Positions 29,780-38,295 of a stretch of DNA of 41,305 nucleotides are shown here, piece by piece (within the stretch, counting starts at the first letter, position 1; each line of letters starts with the position of its first letter). A program made the translations under genes and the position numbers. Source of the stretch: Cephaloticoccus capnophilus (GTDB taxonomy: Bacteria; Verrucomicrobiota; Verrucomicrobiia; Opitutales; Opitutaceae); assembly GCF_001580045.1 (NCBI RefSeq), contig NZ_LSZP01000027.1, positions 1-41,305 on the forward strand, read 5' to 3'. The notes under the pieces were generated by a model. That model was not told where the DNA came from, searched no databases, and saw only the letters and a program-made list of their open reading frames with translations.

Positions 29780-31699
29780 ATGGCTCATCCCGATCAATTT
29801 TGGACCAGTCAAGACGGGCAAATTTTGCACCTGAAAAACGGCGGCGATAATCGGCTAAGCCTCGTCCTCGCGTTTTGGCCGCGCAACCCGCAGGAGTTCG
29901 CCTTTCTCAAAGAGCACTTGGGCCAGTTGCGTTTCAGTGAGCGCAGCTCGCTCGCGCGCATCGGTATCGAGATGCTCTTGAAAGGCGCGCCGCAGCTCGA
30001 CGGCAACCGCATCACCCTAGAGGCCGAAGCCTTCCTCTACGACACGAGCTTCCCCAACGCACCCTACTGGACAAAACTCCTGCGGCTCGGCACGCCTGTT
30101 GGCCGCCTATTCTATGCGCCGGCCCCCGCCAAACTCTCCAGCACCGAGATTTGGGAGGCCATCAAGGCCAACCAAATCAAGCTCCCCAGCACGACCTCGA
30201 TCGACTCCAGCGGGCGCGTATTTTTCACGCCACACGCTGTCAGCTACACGCTCGACCCGCGCCTCCAACGGCTCAACTTCGAGCACATCGTCAGCGGCTA
30301 CGCGGGCCGCAGCTTCATCGACAAAGTGCAAGTCCGCCGCGATGCCGCGCCACTCGCGATCCCACCCCGTGCGGGACTGCTCACGAGCTGCTCCATGTAT
30401 CTCAAAGAGCACTACGTCGTGCTTACGACCGGCGAGGGCAACTTCGGACTGCACACCAGTGCAGTCCTCCTCGACCCGCTCAAAACCTTCGGCACGAACA
30501 TCATGCTCGAAGTCTACAACACCGGGGCGCAACCCGTCGTAAACCCCATGCTCTCGGTCGAAGTCTTTCGCGCCCCCCCCTACGCCGATCCGGAGGTAAA
30601 GACGCTCGCGCGCCACCGCCAACGCCTCCTTAGCACCACCCAAGGGCTTTTTAAGTGCCTCGACGAGTTCCCCGCCAGCGAGACCCACGCCCCCGCGCCT
30701 AAGACCCGCATCACCGTTCGTGGCCAAAGTGCCACGATGGAAAACCGCTCGCTCTTCATCCGCGCAAACGACACCGAGCTGCGCAAATTACTCGAAGGCG
30801 AAGCCTGCCCGCTCGGCAGCAAGACGATGATCCAAGCCCTCGACGCGCCCACCGCCGCACCCGATGCGGATACGCTCGTCGTGGACACCTTCCCCGACCT
30901 CTTGGAGCACATGGAGCTCATCACTCGACTCGGCGACATAAAGCTCAAGCGGCTCATCTTTCGCCGCGCCTCGCGCACCCACGGCTACTTCCTATCGAGT
31001 AACGCACACGCCCGACTCGATACCTTCCACGGCCTCGGCATCAAGGTCTACTGGTATGACGAAGTCACGCGCGACATCTACCTGCACACCTACAAACGCG
31101 ACCACGGCTTCTTCGTGCGCGAAGAGCGCGCCCGCCAGTTTCAGGAAAGCACCATCCTCGCGTTTTACGGCTCCGCAGTCGGGCTCGACCAACGCGACAC
31201 CGACCGCATCTCCGCACTCGTCGACGCGCTCACCGGCTTCCTCGGCGGCAACCTCGGTGTGCTGACCGGCGGGGGTGGCGGCGTCATGCGACTCGCCACT
31301 GAGCAAGCGCGCGAAAAAGGGGCGATGACCGGTGCCTGCTTCCTCGAACTCGAGGCCCAACCGCCCGAACTCGGCGTGGATTTCTTCAACACCTTCCAAG
31401 AAACCTCGCGGCACTTTAGGCAAAAGTGGTTCGAGGCGGCGGACTTCTGCATCTTCAATGTCGGCGGCGTCGGCACGCTCGAAGAAATCGGCATCGAGCT
31501 GTGCAACCTCAAACTCGGTATCCGCCCCCGCGTGCCCTACGTGTTTTTCAACGCCGGCTTTTGGGGCGACCTACGCGCCCAAATTGAGAAAATGATCACA
31601 GATGGCCGCGCCCCGTCATGGATGGCGGACTACGTGCTCTTCACCGACGACCCAGCCGAGGTCGTCTCCTTCTACCGCAAAAAACTCCAAGTGCTGTAG
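29780..31699 (+). CDS. LOG-domain (Rossmann, lysine-decarboxylase-like fold) protein with a long uncharacterised N-terminal region
   Basis: 639 residues from the ATG at 29780, preceded by GAGG at a good distance. The C-terminal ~190 residues have the LOG-like nucleotide-binding fold: ILAFYGSAVGL, GVLTGGGGGVMRLATEQA (about residue 496), and FNVGGVGTLEEIGIEL (about residue 560), where the usual PGGxGTxxE has Val in place of Pro. LOG proteins release cytokinin-type bases from nucleotides, but many members have no known substrate. The N-terminal ~440 residues match no family I recognise; they contain SYTLDPRLQRLNFEHIVSGYAGRSFIDKVQVR and a Rossmann-like stretch DTLVVDTFPDLLEHMELI. It could be a sensor or a second catalytic part. 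Monocistronic, followed by tRNA-Pro. Confidence 0.8.
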   Translation: MAHPDQFWTSQDGQILHLKNGGDNRLSLVLAFWPRNPQEFAFLKEHLGQLRFSERSSLARIGIEMLLKGAPQLDGNRITLEAEAFLYDTSFPNAPYWTKLLRLGTPVGRLFYAPAPAKLSSTEIWEAIKANQIKLPSTTSIDSSGRVFFTPHAVSYTLDPRLQRLNFEHIVSGYAGRSFIDKVQVRRDAAPLAIPPRAGLLTSCSMYLKEHYVVLTTGEGNFGLHTSAVLLDPLKTFGTNIMLEVYNTGAQPVVNPMLSVEVFRAPPYADPEVKTLARHRQRLLSTTQGLFKCLDEFPASETHAPAPKTRITVRGQSATMENRSLFIRANDTELRKLLEGEACPLGSKTMIQALDAPTAAPDADTLVVDTFPDLLEHMELITRLGDIKLKRLIFRRASRTHGYFLSSNAHARLDTFHGLGIKVYWYDEVTRDIYLHTYKRDHGFFVREERARQFQESTILAFYGSAVGLDQRDTDRISALVDALTGFLGGNLGVLTGGGGGVMRLATEQAREKGAMTGACFLELEAQPPELGVDFFNTFQETSRHFRQKWFEAADFCIFNVGGVGTLEEIGIELCNLKLGIRPRVPYVFFNAGFWGDLRAQIEKMITDGRAPSWMADYVLFTDDPAEVVSFYRKKLQVL

Positions 31700-31781
31700 C
31701 ACGCGAAACCCCACTCGCGCGGTGTGCGTGCGGCCTGCTTCCCACGCGTGAGGAAATGAGCGCGGGAGTATCCGATGCGTG

Positions 31782-31808
31782 GTGCTTAAAATAAAAAGCA
31801 CTTGCGTG
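31782..31808 (+). repeat. AATAAAA-core repeat with flanking hairpin
   Basis: GTGCTT-AAAATAAA-AAGCAC places the AT-rich core in the loop of a 6-bp stem (31782-31801), followed by TTGCGTG. Located between the LOG gene and tRNA-Pro. Confidence 0.45.
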
Positions 31809-31838
31809 CGCGAGCTGCAGCCGCCTTTGTCCTGCGCT

Positions 31839-31938
<100 letters not shown>

Positions 31939-31984
31939 GGGAGAGGGCTTTTTTGAACTACGGTGATTGGGAGTGCCCACCGCG

Positions 31985-32767
31985 TTACGCGTGCACCGTT
32001 AGCAGTTCGATTTTTTGAGCGTGGGTATTGCGGGCGGAGATCTCCACGAGCGCGGCAGAGAGCCGCACGTCGTCTGTCGCCACGCCAAAGCGGCGCGGCA
32101 TGCCATCTAAAAACTTGCCCACGACCGGCTCGATCTCGCGCCCCAACACCGAGGCATACGGACCGGTCATCCCCACGTCGCACATAAAGGCGGTGCCCTT
32201 GGGCAACACACGCGCATCGGCAGTCGGCACATGCGTGTGCGTGCCGAGGACGGCCGTCACGCGCCCGTCGAGATACCAACCGAGCGCCTGCTTCTCCGAA
32301 GTCGCTTCCGCGTGCACTTCGACGAGAATCGCATCCACTTGCCCACGCAGTTTTTCAATCATTCGGTCCGCGCAGAGAAACGGGCACTCGGCCTTCATCC
32401 CGAGAAAATGCCGCCCGAGCACAGTAAACAGACCGAGCCGAAACCCGCGCGCTTCGATAACGAGGTGATCCCAGCCGGGGCAGCTCGCAGGAAGATTCGC
32501 AGGGCGGCACACGCGATCGAGCTGCCCTATCTCGCTCGCCCACTCGCGTTGATCCCAGACGTGGTCGCCGAGCGTGATCGCATCGACGCCCGCGCCGAGC
32601 AGCGATTGCGCGATCTTGCCCGTGATGCCCGCGCCCGCCGCTGAGTTCTCCGCATTGGCCACGACGAAATCGAGTGCGTGGCGCTGGCGCAGCGCAGCGA
32701 GCTGCGCGTTGACGATGTCGCGCCCGGGCCGCCCCACGATGTCTCCGATGAACAAAAGTTTTAGCAT
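31985..32767 (-). CDS. ymdB: YmdB-family metallophosphoesterase (TIGR00282 type)
   Basis: 260 residues from the ATG at 32767. A dinuclear-metal phosphoesterase; the Bacillus homologue hydrolyses 2',3'-cyclic nucleotides and affects biofilm and RNA turnover. Motifs: [15 protein letters not shown] (residues 3-17), [50 protein letters not shown] and [12 protein letters not shown]. Together they supply the Asp, Glu, Asn and His ligands. The length is right for the family. The frame extends to 32938 but overlaps the divergent ilvB. It is divergent from ilvB (139 bp apart) and is the only gene on the minus strand between tRNA-Pro and ilvB. Confidence 0.93.
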   Translation of the reverse strand: MLKLLFIGDIVGRPGRDIVNAQLAALRQRHALDFVVANAENSAAGAGITGKIAQSLLGAGVDAITLGDHVWDQREWASEIGQLDRVCRPANLPASCPGWDHLVIEARGFRLGLFTVLGRHFLGMKAECPFLCADRMIEKLRGQVDAILVEVHAEATSEKQALGWYLDGRVTAVLGTHTHVPTADARVLPKGTAFMCDVGMTGPYASVLGREIEPVVGKFLDGMPRRFGVATDDVRLSAALVEISARNTHAQKIELLTVHA

Positions 32768-32806
32768 GTGTGTGTGTTGGCGAGAATGCTGGAGCCGCCC
32801 AACGCG

Positions 32807-32861
32807 GCCCCGCAAGTACCGCCGCAAAAGAAAAGGGCCCTCCGCTAAGACCTTGCGGGGC
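32807..32861. promoter_or_regulatory. 10-bp inverted repeat between ymdB and ilvB
   Basis: GCCCCGCAAG (32807-32816) pairs perfectly with CTTGCGGGGC (32852-32861), with a 35-nt spacer that contains GGGCCC. It sits 45 bp before the ilvB ATG and 40 bp from the ymdB ATG. It could be a leader hairpin or an operator. No T-run follows, so it is not a standard attenuator terminator. Confidence 0.4.
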
Positions 32862-32906
32862 GCGCTACGACTTACTTTGCTCGCCCGCATTTTTCTCCCG
32901 CTTGCT

Positions 32907-34682
32907 ATGAATAACACCAGCTCCCCCATCGCCTCCACTCACGCCGAACGCGGCCCCGAAATGAAGGGGGCCGAAGCCGTCGTCGAATGTTTGGTGCGCG
33001 AGGGCGTGGACACGATTTTCCCCTACCCGGGCGGTGCCTCCCAAGAGCTGCACCAAGCCCTCGCGCGCACTGACAAAATCCGCGTCATCCTTCCCCGCCA
33101 CGAACAAGGCGGCGCCTTCGCCGCCGAGGCTTACGCGCGCGCTAGCGGGCGCGTCGGCGTGTGCATGGCCACGAGCGGCCCGGGCGCGACCAACCTCGTC
33201 TCGGCCATCGCCGACGCGTTCATGGATTCCATCCCGCTGGTCGCCATTACGGGCCAAGTTTACAGCAAATACATCGGCAAGATGGCGTTCCAGGAGACCG
33301 ATTTTTACGGGATGACACTGCCCATCGTAAAGCACTCCTACCTCATCACGGACGTGCACGAGCTGCCCCGCGTGTTTAAGGAAGCCTTCCACCTCGCGCG
33401 CAGCGGGCGGCCCGGCCCCGTCGTTATCGACATCCCCAAGGATGTGCAACAGGCACGCTTCCGGCCCGTTTACCCGCAAAGTGTCCAGTTCAACAACCCC
33501 TACGTCGGCGGCACGCACGAGGCGACTGACGACCAGCTCAAACAAGTCCTCGCGCTCATCGCCTCCGCCGAGCGACCCATGATTTACGCGGGCGGCGGCA
33601 TCATCTCCGCCGACGCCTCCGAAGAGCTAAAGACCTTTGCCGAGACGACTAACATCATGGTCGCCACCACACTCATGGGCGTCGGTGCCTTCCCCGAAAC
33701 CCACCCGCTCTCCATGCACTGGTTTGGCATGCACGGCGCGGCCTACGGAAACTGGGCGGTCGATGAGTGCGACCTGCTGCTGTGCCTCGGCGCACGCTTC
33801 GACGACCGTGTCACCGGCAACACCGACACCTTTGCGCCCAAGGCCAAGATCGTTCACATCGACATCGACGACTCTGAACTCGGCAAAAACAAATCCGTGC
33901 GCCTCGCCATCGTAAGCGAAATCAAGCACGCGCTGCGCCGGATGAACGCGCTCGCTGCTGCCGCCAAGTTCACCGCGCCCGACACCGCCGCTTGGCACGC
34001 CCAAGTGTCCAAGTGGAAAGCCGAGCATCCCTTCACCTACACGCCCGGCAAACATATCCAGCCGCAAGAAGCGATCGAGGTGCTCTACGAGCTGACCGGT
34101 GGCGACGCGATTATTACGACCGGCGTCGGCCAGCACCAAATGTGGGCCGCCCAGTTTTACCGCTTCGACAAACCGCGCCGCTACATCAGCTCACTCGGTC
34201 TCGGCGCGATGGGCTTCGGCTACCCTGCCGCCCTCGGGGCCAAGGTCGCTTGCCCCGACAAGCAAGTGATCGACATCGACGGCGACGGCTCCTTCGCGAT
34301 GAACATCCAAGAGCTCGCGACCGCCAAAATCGAGAAGATCGCCGCCAAGGCCATGATCCTCAACAACCAGCACCTCGGCATGGTCGTCCAGTGGGAAGAC
34401 CGTTTTTATGGCAGCGTGCGCGGCAATACCGTCCTCGGCGACAGGTCCAACGTCGGCAGCCCCGACAACCCCGACGCACTCTACCCCGACTTTGCAAAAA
34501 TCGCCGAAGGCTACGGCGTGAAAGCCCGCCGCGTCCTCAAAAAAAGCGAACTGCGCGAGGCCATCCAAGAGATGCTCGACCACGACGGCCCCTACCTGCT
34601 CGACGTTATCGTCCCCTACACGGAGCACGTCCTACCCATGATCCCCGCCGGGAAATCTGTAAAAGAAATGCTGCTCAAGTGA
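32907..34682 (+). CDS. ilvB: Acetolactate synthase large (catalytic) subunit
   Basis: First common step of branched-chain amino acid synthesis: condensation of pyruvate with pyruvate or 2-oxobutyrate. 591 residues. Catalytic Glu66 lies in [19 protein letters not shown]; the FAD/pyrophosphate region and the C-terminal ThDP-binding motif ([18 protein letters not shown] to [19 protein letters not shown]) are intact, distinguishing it from oxalyl-CoA or pyruvate decarboxylases. The ATG at 32907 is the best start; the frame is open far upstream but overlaps ymdB. No Shine-Dalgarno. The regulatory small subunit (ilvN/ilvH) is not adjacent; a strong terminator follows directly. Confidence 0.95.
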   Translation: MNNTSSPIASTHAERGPEMKGAEAVVECLVREGVDTIFPYPGGASQELHQALARTDKIRVILPRHEQGGAFAAEAYARASGRVGVCMATSGPGATNLVSAIADAFMDSIPLVAITGQVYSKYIGKMAFQETDFYGMTLPIVKHSYLITDVHELPRVFKEAFHLARSGRPGPVVIDIPKDVQQARFRPVYPQSVQFNNPYVGGTHEATDDQLKQVLALIASAERPMIYAGGGIISADASEELKTFAETTNIMVATTLMGVGAFPETHPLSMHWFGMHGAAYGNWAVDECDLLLCLGARFDDRVTGNTDTFAPKAKIVHIDIDDSELGKNKSVRLAIVSEIKHALRRMNALAAAAKFTAPDTAAWHAQVSKWKAEHPFTYTPGKHIQPQEAIEVLYELTGGDAIITTGVGQHQMWAAQFYRFDKPRRYISSLGLGAMGFGYPAALGAKVACPDKQVIDIDGDGSFAMNIQELATAKIEKIAAKAMILNNQHLGMVVQWEDRFYGSVRGNTVLGDRSNVGSPDNPDALYPDFAKIAEGYGVKARRVLKKSELREAIQEMLDHDGPYLLDVIVPYTEHVLPMIPAGKSVKEMLLK

Positions 34683-34692
34683 GCTGAGCCCG

Positions 34693-34725
34693 AAAGCCCG
34701 CTGAGCCAAGCGCAGCGGGCTTTTT
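34693..34725 (+). terminator. Rho-independent terminator of ilvB
   Basis: AAAGCCCGCTG (34693-34703) pairs with CAGCGGGCTTT (34713-34723), 11 bp with a 9-nt loop, ending in TTTTT, 10 bp after the stop codon. Confidence 0.9.
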
Positions 34726-34766
34726 CCGCTGCGCGCGGGGGCTCCGGCGGCTCGCAGGTGGCATTC

Positions 34767-34815
34767 ACTGGAGCGATATCGTACAGTGCTTTGCGCCGCA
34801 CGATAACGCTCCAGT
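34767..34815. repeat. Long inverted repeat downstream of ilvB
   Basis: ACTGGAGCG-A-TATCGT (34767-34782) pairs with ACGATA-A-CGCTCCAGT (34800-34815): 15 pairs with one A/A mismatch and a 17-nt loop. Confidence 0.65.
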
Positions 34816-34847
34816 AAGATTTCCTCGGACTTGTGCGACATAGGGTT

Positions 34848-34859
34848 TCCCACGTGGGA
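34848..34859. repeat. 12-bp perfect palindrome
   Basis: TCCCACGTGGGA. It lies between the two long inverted repeats of this gap and could be a binding site for a dimeric regulator. Confidence 0.45.
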
Positions 34860-34889
34860 TTACCAAGTGGGGCATGACTTCTTCCTCTT

Positions 34890-34928
34890 TCGTTTTTGTG
34901 TGGTCGCTACGCGACCACACAAAAACGA
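34890..34928. repeat. 18-bp perfect inverted repeat with 3-nt loop
   Basis: T-CGTTTTTGTGTGGTCGC (34890-34907), loop TAC, then the exact complement (34911-34928). A GTGGCCA-C-TGGCCAC palindrome (34936-34950) and CCGC-GCGTA-GCGG follow. The T-run is inside the 5' arm, so this is not an ordinary terminator, although it could end glnII transcripts (minus). A minus-strand frame starting at 34875 has GAGGA before its ATG, but the 36-residue product is unrecognised. Confidence 0.7.
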
Positions 34929-34992
34929 TATGGCAGTGGCCACTGGCCACCGCCCCGCGCGTAGCGGAAAAAAAGCGACCAGCGATTACGCG

Positions 34993-36024
34993 CTAAGCAG
35001 TCGGCACGCTCTGCACGGTTTTTAGGATGCGGCCGGCGACGAGATACGGGTCAGCGGCAGAGTTCGGGCGGCGATCTTCGAGGTAGCCGCGATAGCCATT
35101 GTTCACAAAGACGTGCGGGATGCGAATCGACGAACCGCGGTCAGCCACGCCATAGGTGAATTTGTCGATGGACTGCGTCTCGTGCAGCCCTGTGAGCCGC
35201 ATATGGTTATCAGGCCCGTAAACGGCGATGTGCTCGTCCATGTACTTGCTGAAGGCGCCCATGAGCTTCTCGAAATAATCCTTACCGCCGACTTCGCGCA
35301 TGTGCTTGGTCGAGAAGTTGGCGTGCATGCCCGAGCCGTTCCAGTCGAGCGGCGTGCCGAAGCGTCCGCGAATCGGCTTACACTCCCACTCAATGTCGAT
35401 GCCGTAACGCTCGGTAAGCCGCGTGAGCAGGTAACGCGCGACCCAAATCTCGTCGGCGGCCTTCTTCGAGCCTTTGCCAAAAATTTGAAACTCCCACTGG
35501 CCTTTCGCCACTTCGGCATTCGTGCCCTCGTAGTTTAGCCCGGCGTCGAGGCAGATATCCATGTGCTGCTCGACGAGGTCGCGCGCCAGCGCACCGATGC
35601 TCTCAAAGCCGACGCCCGTGTAGTAGAGCCCTTGCGGGGCCGGATAACCGCCGGGCGGGAAGCCGAGCGGCGCACCGTCTTTGTAAAAGAAAAACTCCTG
35701 CTCAAAGCCAAACCAGGCCCCCTCGTCGTCGGGGATGGTCGCCCGCGTATTCGACGGATGCGGCGAGCCGTCGGGCAGTAGCACTTCGCACATCACGAGC
35801 ACGCCGTTCTTGCGCGTCGAGTCGGGGTAGACGCCCACCGGCTTCAGCAAACAATCCGCGCTCGAACCCTCTGCCTGCTTGGTCGAGCTCCCGTCAAAAT
35901 TCCACTGGGGCAAATCGGCGAGTGTCGGGAAAGCCGCGAACTCCTTGATTTGGGTCTTGCTGCGCAGGTTGGCCAACGGCGAGTAGCCGTCTAACCAGAT
36001 ATACTCGAGTTTGTATTTAGGCAT
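34993..36024 (-). CDS. glnII: Glutamine synthetase, type II (eukaryotic-type, GSII)
   Basis: ATP-dependent ligation of ammonium to glutamate. 343 residues, the length of GSII (GlnII, as in rhizobia, Frankia and plants), not the ~470 of common bacterial GSI. Visible: LEYIWLDGYSPLANLRSKT at the N-terminus; the LPQWNFDGSSTKQAEG motif; GFEQEFFFYKDGAPLGFP with metal-binding glutamates; NAEVAKGQWEFQI; GSGMHANFSTKHMRE; and RGSSIRIPHVFVNNGYRGYLEDRRPNSAADPY carrying the catalytic arginines. It lacks the Tyr-adenylylation site of GSI. The ATG at 36024 has no Shine-Dalgarno. It diverges from the mini-kinase/PP2C pair. Confidence 0.95.
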   Translation of the reverse strand: MPKYKLEYIWLDGYSPLANLRSKTQIKEFAAFPTLADLPQWNFDGSSTKQAEGSSADCLLKPVGVYPDSTRKNGVLVMCEVLLPDGSPHPSNTRATIPDDEGAWFGFEQEFFFYKDGAPLGFPPGGYPAPQGLYYTGVGFESIGALARDLVEQHMDICLDAGLNYEGTNAEVAKGQWEFQIFGKGSKKAADEIWVARYLLTRLTERYGIDIEWECKPIRGRFGTPLDWNGSGMHANFSTKHMREVGGKDYFEKLMGAFSKYMDEHIAVYGPDNHMRLTGLHETQSIDKFTYGVADRGSSIRIPHVFVNNGYRGYLEDRRPNSAADPYLVAGRILKTVQSVPTA

Positions 36025-36265
36025 GTGTGGCGGAAGAGCGTGAACGAACTTCGGGTAGCGAATTTGTGGGGAGCTTTTTTGAAAAACTCCGTCCGCAGAA
36101 TCGACAGCCCCCCGGCCCCAATGCGAGTTGTAAAATTAAGAACTTGTTTTGGGATGCCCTGTTATTAGCCCGCCGCCCATCGCCGCCACAGAACGATAAG
36201 CCCTATGCCGCCGCTTCCCCTCGCCAACTCTCAACCGCCTCTCAGCGACGTGCGCCAACAGGCGC

Positions 36266-36296
36266 ACGCCCGATAAAAAGAGTCTGCGCGCCCCCC
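36266..36296 (+). repeat. AATAAAA-type dispersed repeat just upstream of the mini-kinase
   Basis: CACGCCCGATAAAAAGAGTC followed by TGCGCGCCCCC. It ends 6 bp before the ATG at 36303, so it forms the immediate leader of the kinase gene. The rest of the 278-bp gap with glnII shows no gene. Confidence 0.5.
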
Positions 36297-36302
36297 GACT
36301 CC

Positions 36303-36719
36303 ATGCCTGAAGACCGCAAAGACACCAACCGTGCACTCGTGCGCATCGGCTTCGACGGCACCGTGCACAAGACCTTTCGCGGCAGCGACGCCCCCGAGCG
36401 CTTCGCCAACGAATGCCGCATCCTTCGCCACCTCGAAGCGCGCCGCTGCGACTTCGTCCCGCGCCTCATCAGCGCAGACGAAGCCGCCCTAAAAATTGTG
36501 ACGACCAACTGCGGCCGCCGCGTCGAGCACATCAGCGACGAGAAACTCAAAACCCTCTTCGCCGAACTCGAAACCTATGGCGTGCGCCACGACGACCCCT
36601 ACCCGCGCAACGTCACCTACCGCATCACCGATGGCCGATTTTGTCTAATCGACTTCGAACTCGCCACGCTCCTCGACGAAGCGGCGAGTGCTCACGAAAC
36701 CTCCACTCGCGCCCTATGA
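36303..36719 (+). CDS. Minimal protein-kinase-like (RIO/LPS-kinase-type) phosphotransferase
   Basis: 138 residues from the ATG at 36303; the frame is open further upstream, but that part is repeat DNA. It looks like a stripped kinase fold: a beta-strand lysine (HKTF, Lys23), a helix glutamate (ECRIL, Glu37), the catalytic loop GVRHDDPYPRNVTY with Asp98 and Asn103 spaced as in HRDxxxxN, and the metal-binding LIDFE (Asp117). No glycine-rich loop is obvious and the C-lobe is tiny, so it resembles small lipopolysaccharide-kinase-like or RIO-like proteins. Its stop overlaps the ATG of the PP2C gene (ATGA), implying translational coupling and a kinase-phosphatase partnership (inference). Target unknown. 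Confidence 0.65.
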   Translation: MPEDRKDTNRALVRIGFDGTVHKTFRGSDAPERFANECRILRHLEARRCDFVPRLISADEAALKIVTTNCGRRVEHISDEKLKTLFAELETYGVRHDDPYPRNVTYRITDGRFCLIDFELATLLDEAASAHETSTRAL

Positions 36720-37618
36720 CGCCTAGCGAAACGAACGCCGACGAAGCCGCCAAAGAGAAGCCCACAGCGATAAAAGGGGCGGCAACTACGTCACCGTGCG
36801 ACCGCCTTCGCTGGTCGGCCCTCACCCATCGCGGCAAAGTCCGCACGAATAACGAAGACGCCTTCATCGGCCTGTGTTTCGACGGGCACGAACTGCACTA
36901 CCTCGGCAAAACTGGCGAAGCCCCGACCGACACCCTCGACTTCGTTTTTGCCGTGAGTGACGGCATGGGCGGCGCACAAGCCGGCGAGTTCGCCAGCCGC
37001 ATCGCCATCGACAAACTCTCCCACTGGCTCCCGCGAAGCTTTAAGCTCGCTGCCAGCGGCGTCGCGCTCGACCGCACCGAAGTTTTAGTGGAAGTCTTCC
37101 ACGCCATCCACGCCGAGCTCATCCAGCTTGGCCGCAGCTACGAAGAGTGCCGCGACATGGGCGCGACGCTCAGCCTCTGCTGGGTGACCCCGCACAAGGT
37201 CTTCTTCTGCCACATCGGCGACAGCCGCATCTACCACCTACCGCTGCGCGGCCCGCTGCGCCAACTCTCGCACGACCACACCCACCCCGGCTGGTTGCGC
37301 CGCGCAGGAAAAATCAACGAACGCGAAGCACGCCAACACCCGATGCGGCACATGCTCAACCAAGTGCTCGGTGCAGGCCGCCAACACATCGAGCCGCAAG
37401 CCGGCGCAGTCGTCACCGAGCCCGGCGACCGCTTCCTCATCTGCTCCGACGGACTCACCGACGGGCTCTGGGATCACCACCTCGACGAATTCGCACGCGG
37501 CCCAATAGGCGGCGAAAACAAGCCCGTTGCAGAACACTTAATCGCCGAAGCCCTCGACCGCTCTGGCCGCGACAACCTCACCGCCATCGTCATTGAGACG
37601 CCGGATTGCGATCACTGA
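36716..37618 (+). CDS. PP2C-family serine/threonine protein phosphatase
   Basis: 300 residues from the ATG at 36716, overlapping the mini-kinase stop by 4 bp. All PP2C metal sites are visible: RTNNEDAF (43-50), AVSDGMGGAQAGEFAS (DGMGG at 82-86), MGATLSLCWV, HIGDSRIYHL, LICSDGLTDGLWD and GRDNLTAIVIE (Asp286). About 30 unconserved residues precede the domain; part of these (TAIKGAATTSP) is encoded by an AATAAAA-type repeat at 36765-36787. It probably dephosphorylates Ser/Thr targets in the cytoplasm, perhaps opposing the adjacent kinase. AGCCCC/GGGGCT at 37624-37644 is a weak hairpin after the stop. Confidence 0.9.
   Translation: MTPSETNADEAAKEKPTAIKGAATTSPCDRLRWSALTHRGKVRTNNEDAFIGLCFDGHELHYLGKTGEAPTDTLDFVFAVSDGMGGAQAGEFASRIAIDKLSHWLPRSFKLAASGVALDRTEVLVEVFHAIHAELIQLGRSYEECRDMGATLSLCWVTPHKVFFCHIGDSRIYHLPLRGPLRQLSHDHTHPGWLRRAGKINEREARQHPMRHMLNQVLGAGRQHIEPQAGAVVTEPGDRFLICSDGLTDGLWDHHLDEFARGPIGGENKPVAEHLIAEALDRSGRDNLTAIVIETPDCDH
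36765..36787 (+). repeat. AATAAAA-type dispersed repeat inside the PP2C gene
   Basis: ACAGCGATAAAAGGGGCGGC, a degenerate member lacking the CTGCG tail, read as TAIKGAA, the same frame as in kdsB and uvrA. It lies in the unconserved N-terminal stretch. Confidence 0.4.
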
Positions 37619-37762
37619 GTCCCAGCCCCTGGAGCTATGGGGCTCGGGCTCTGGGCAGGGCGGCGGCGGCAAAAGTGCGAAAAGCCTTGGCGATAACGAC
37701 TGCGGAAGGCTCGCCACATTAACCTTGAGAGGACGAACACGTAGGACAAACTTACGCTCATC

Positions 37763-38167
37763 ATGGCAACCGCAACCACACCAGAGCACGTAGAGACTCA
37801 GGCGCGAGCGGAGCCCGTGGCGGCAAACCCCTCGCGCGAGAGGGTGCAAAAAATCAGCATTGATGGCAACACGCTGGCAGTGCTTGGCGTGGGCATTGCA
37901 CTGTTCACGATGGCATTTGGAGCCTTCACTCACTTGAGCGGGCGCATAGACTCTTTGGACACCAAGATTGAGCGGGGCCTAGGCACTTTGAACGGACGAA
38001 TAGACACTTTGGACGCCAAGATCGAGCGGGTGGCGACCGATTTGCGCACAGAGATAAAGGACGTTCACGCGAAAATCGACAAGCTAAGCGCGGAGACGAA
38101 CGATAGGTTCGACCGGCTAAATGAGAAGATAACGCAGATTCTCATTAACCAGAGTCGCGGGCAATAG
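37763..38167 (+). CDS. Small membrane-anchored coiled-coil protein
   Basis: 134 residues. A polar N-terminus is followed by one transmembrane helix (LAVLGVGIALFTMAFGAFTHL, about residues 38-58) and a C-terminal coiled coil of about 70 residues (heptads with Ile/Leu/Val). An internal duplication is visible: GRIDSLDTKIERG and GRIDTLDAKIERV, encoded by near-identical ~36-nt units around 37940-38025. No enzymatic motif. Likely an oligomeric membrane scaffold; function unknown. It lies 144 bp after the PP2C gene. It converges with dnaX; the 128-bp gap after it holds only a CAGGGC/GCCCTG palindrome at 38168-38180. Confidence 0.75.
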   Translation: MATATTPEHVETQARAEPVAANPSRERVQKISIDGNTLAVLGVGIALFTMAFGAFTHLSGRIDSLDTKIERGLGTLNGRIDTLDAKIERVATDLRTEIKDVHAKIDKLSAETNDRFDRLNEKITQILINQSRGQ

Positions 38168-38295
38168 CAGGGCAGCCCTGCAGCAGTGGGCAGCGGTTTG
38201 CGCCGGAAACGAAGCGAGCGCTAAGAACGGAGGACGAGCCGCGAGAGCCAGAAGAGGAGGGCAAGAGAACCGCGCGCCGACTCAGTGAGAAGCTT

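Noticed and set aside
29495-29830. A 111-codon minus frame upstream of the LOG gene
   Set aside because: It crosses repeat DNA and the LOG start, and resembles no protein family.
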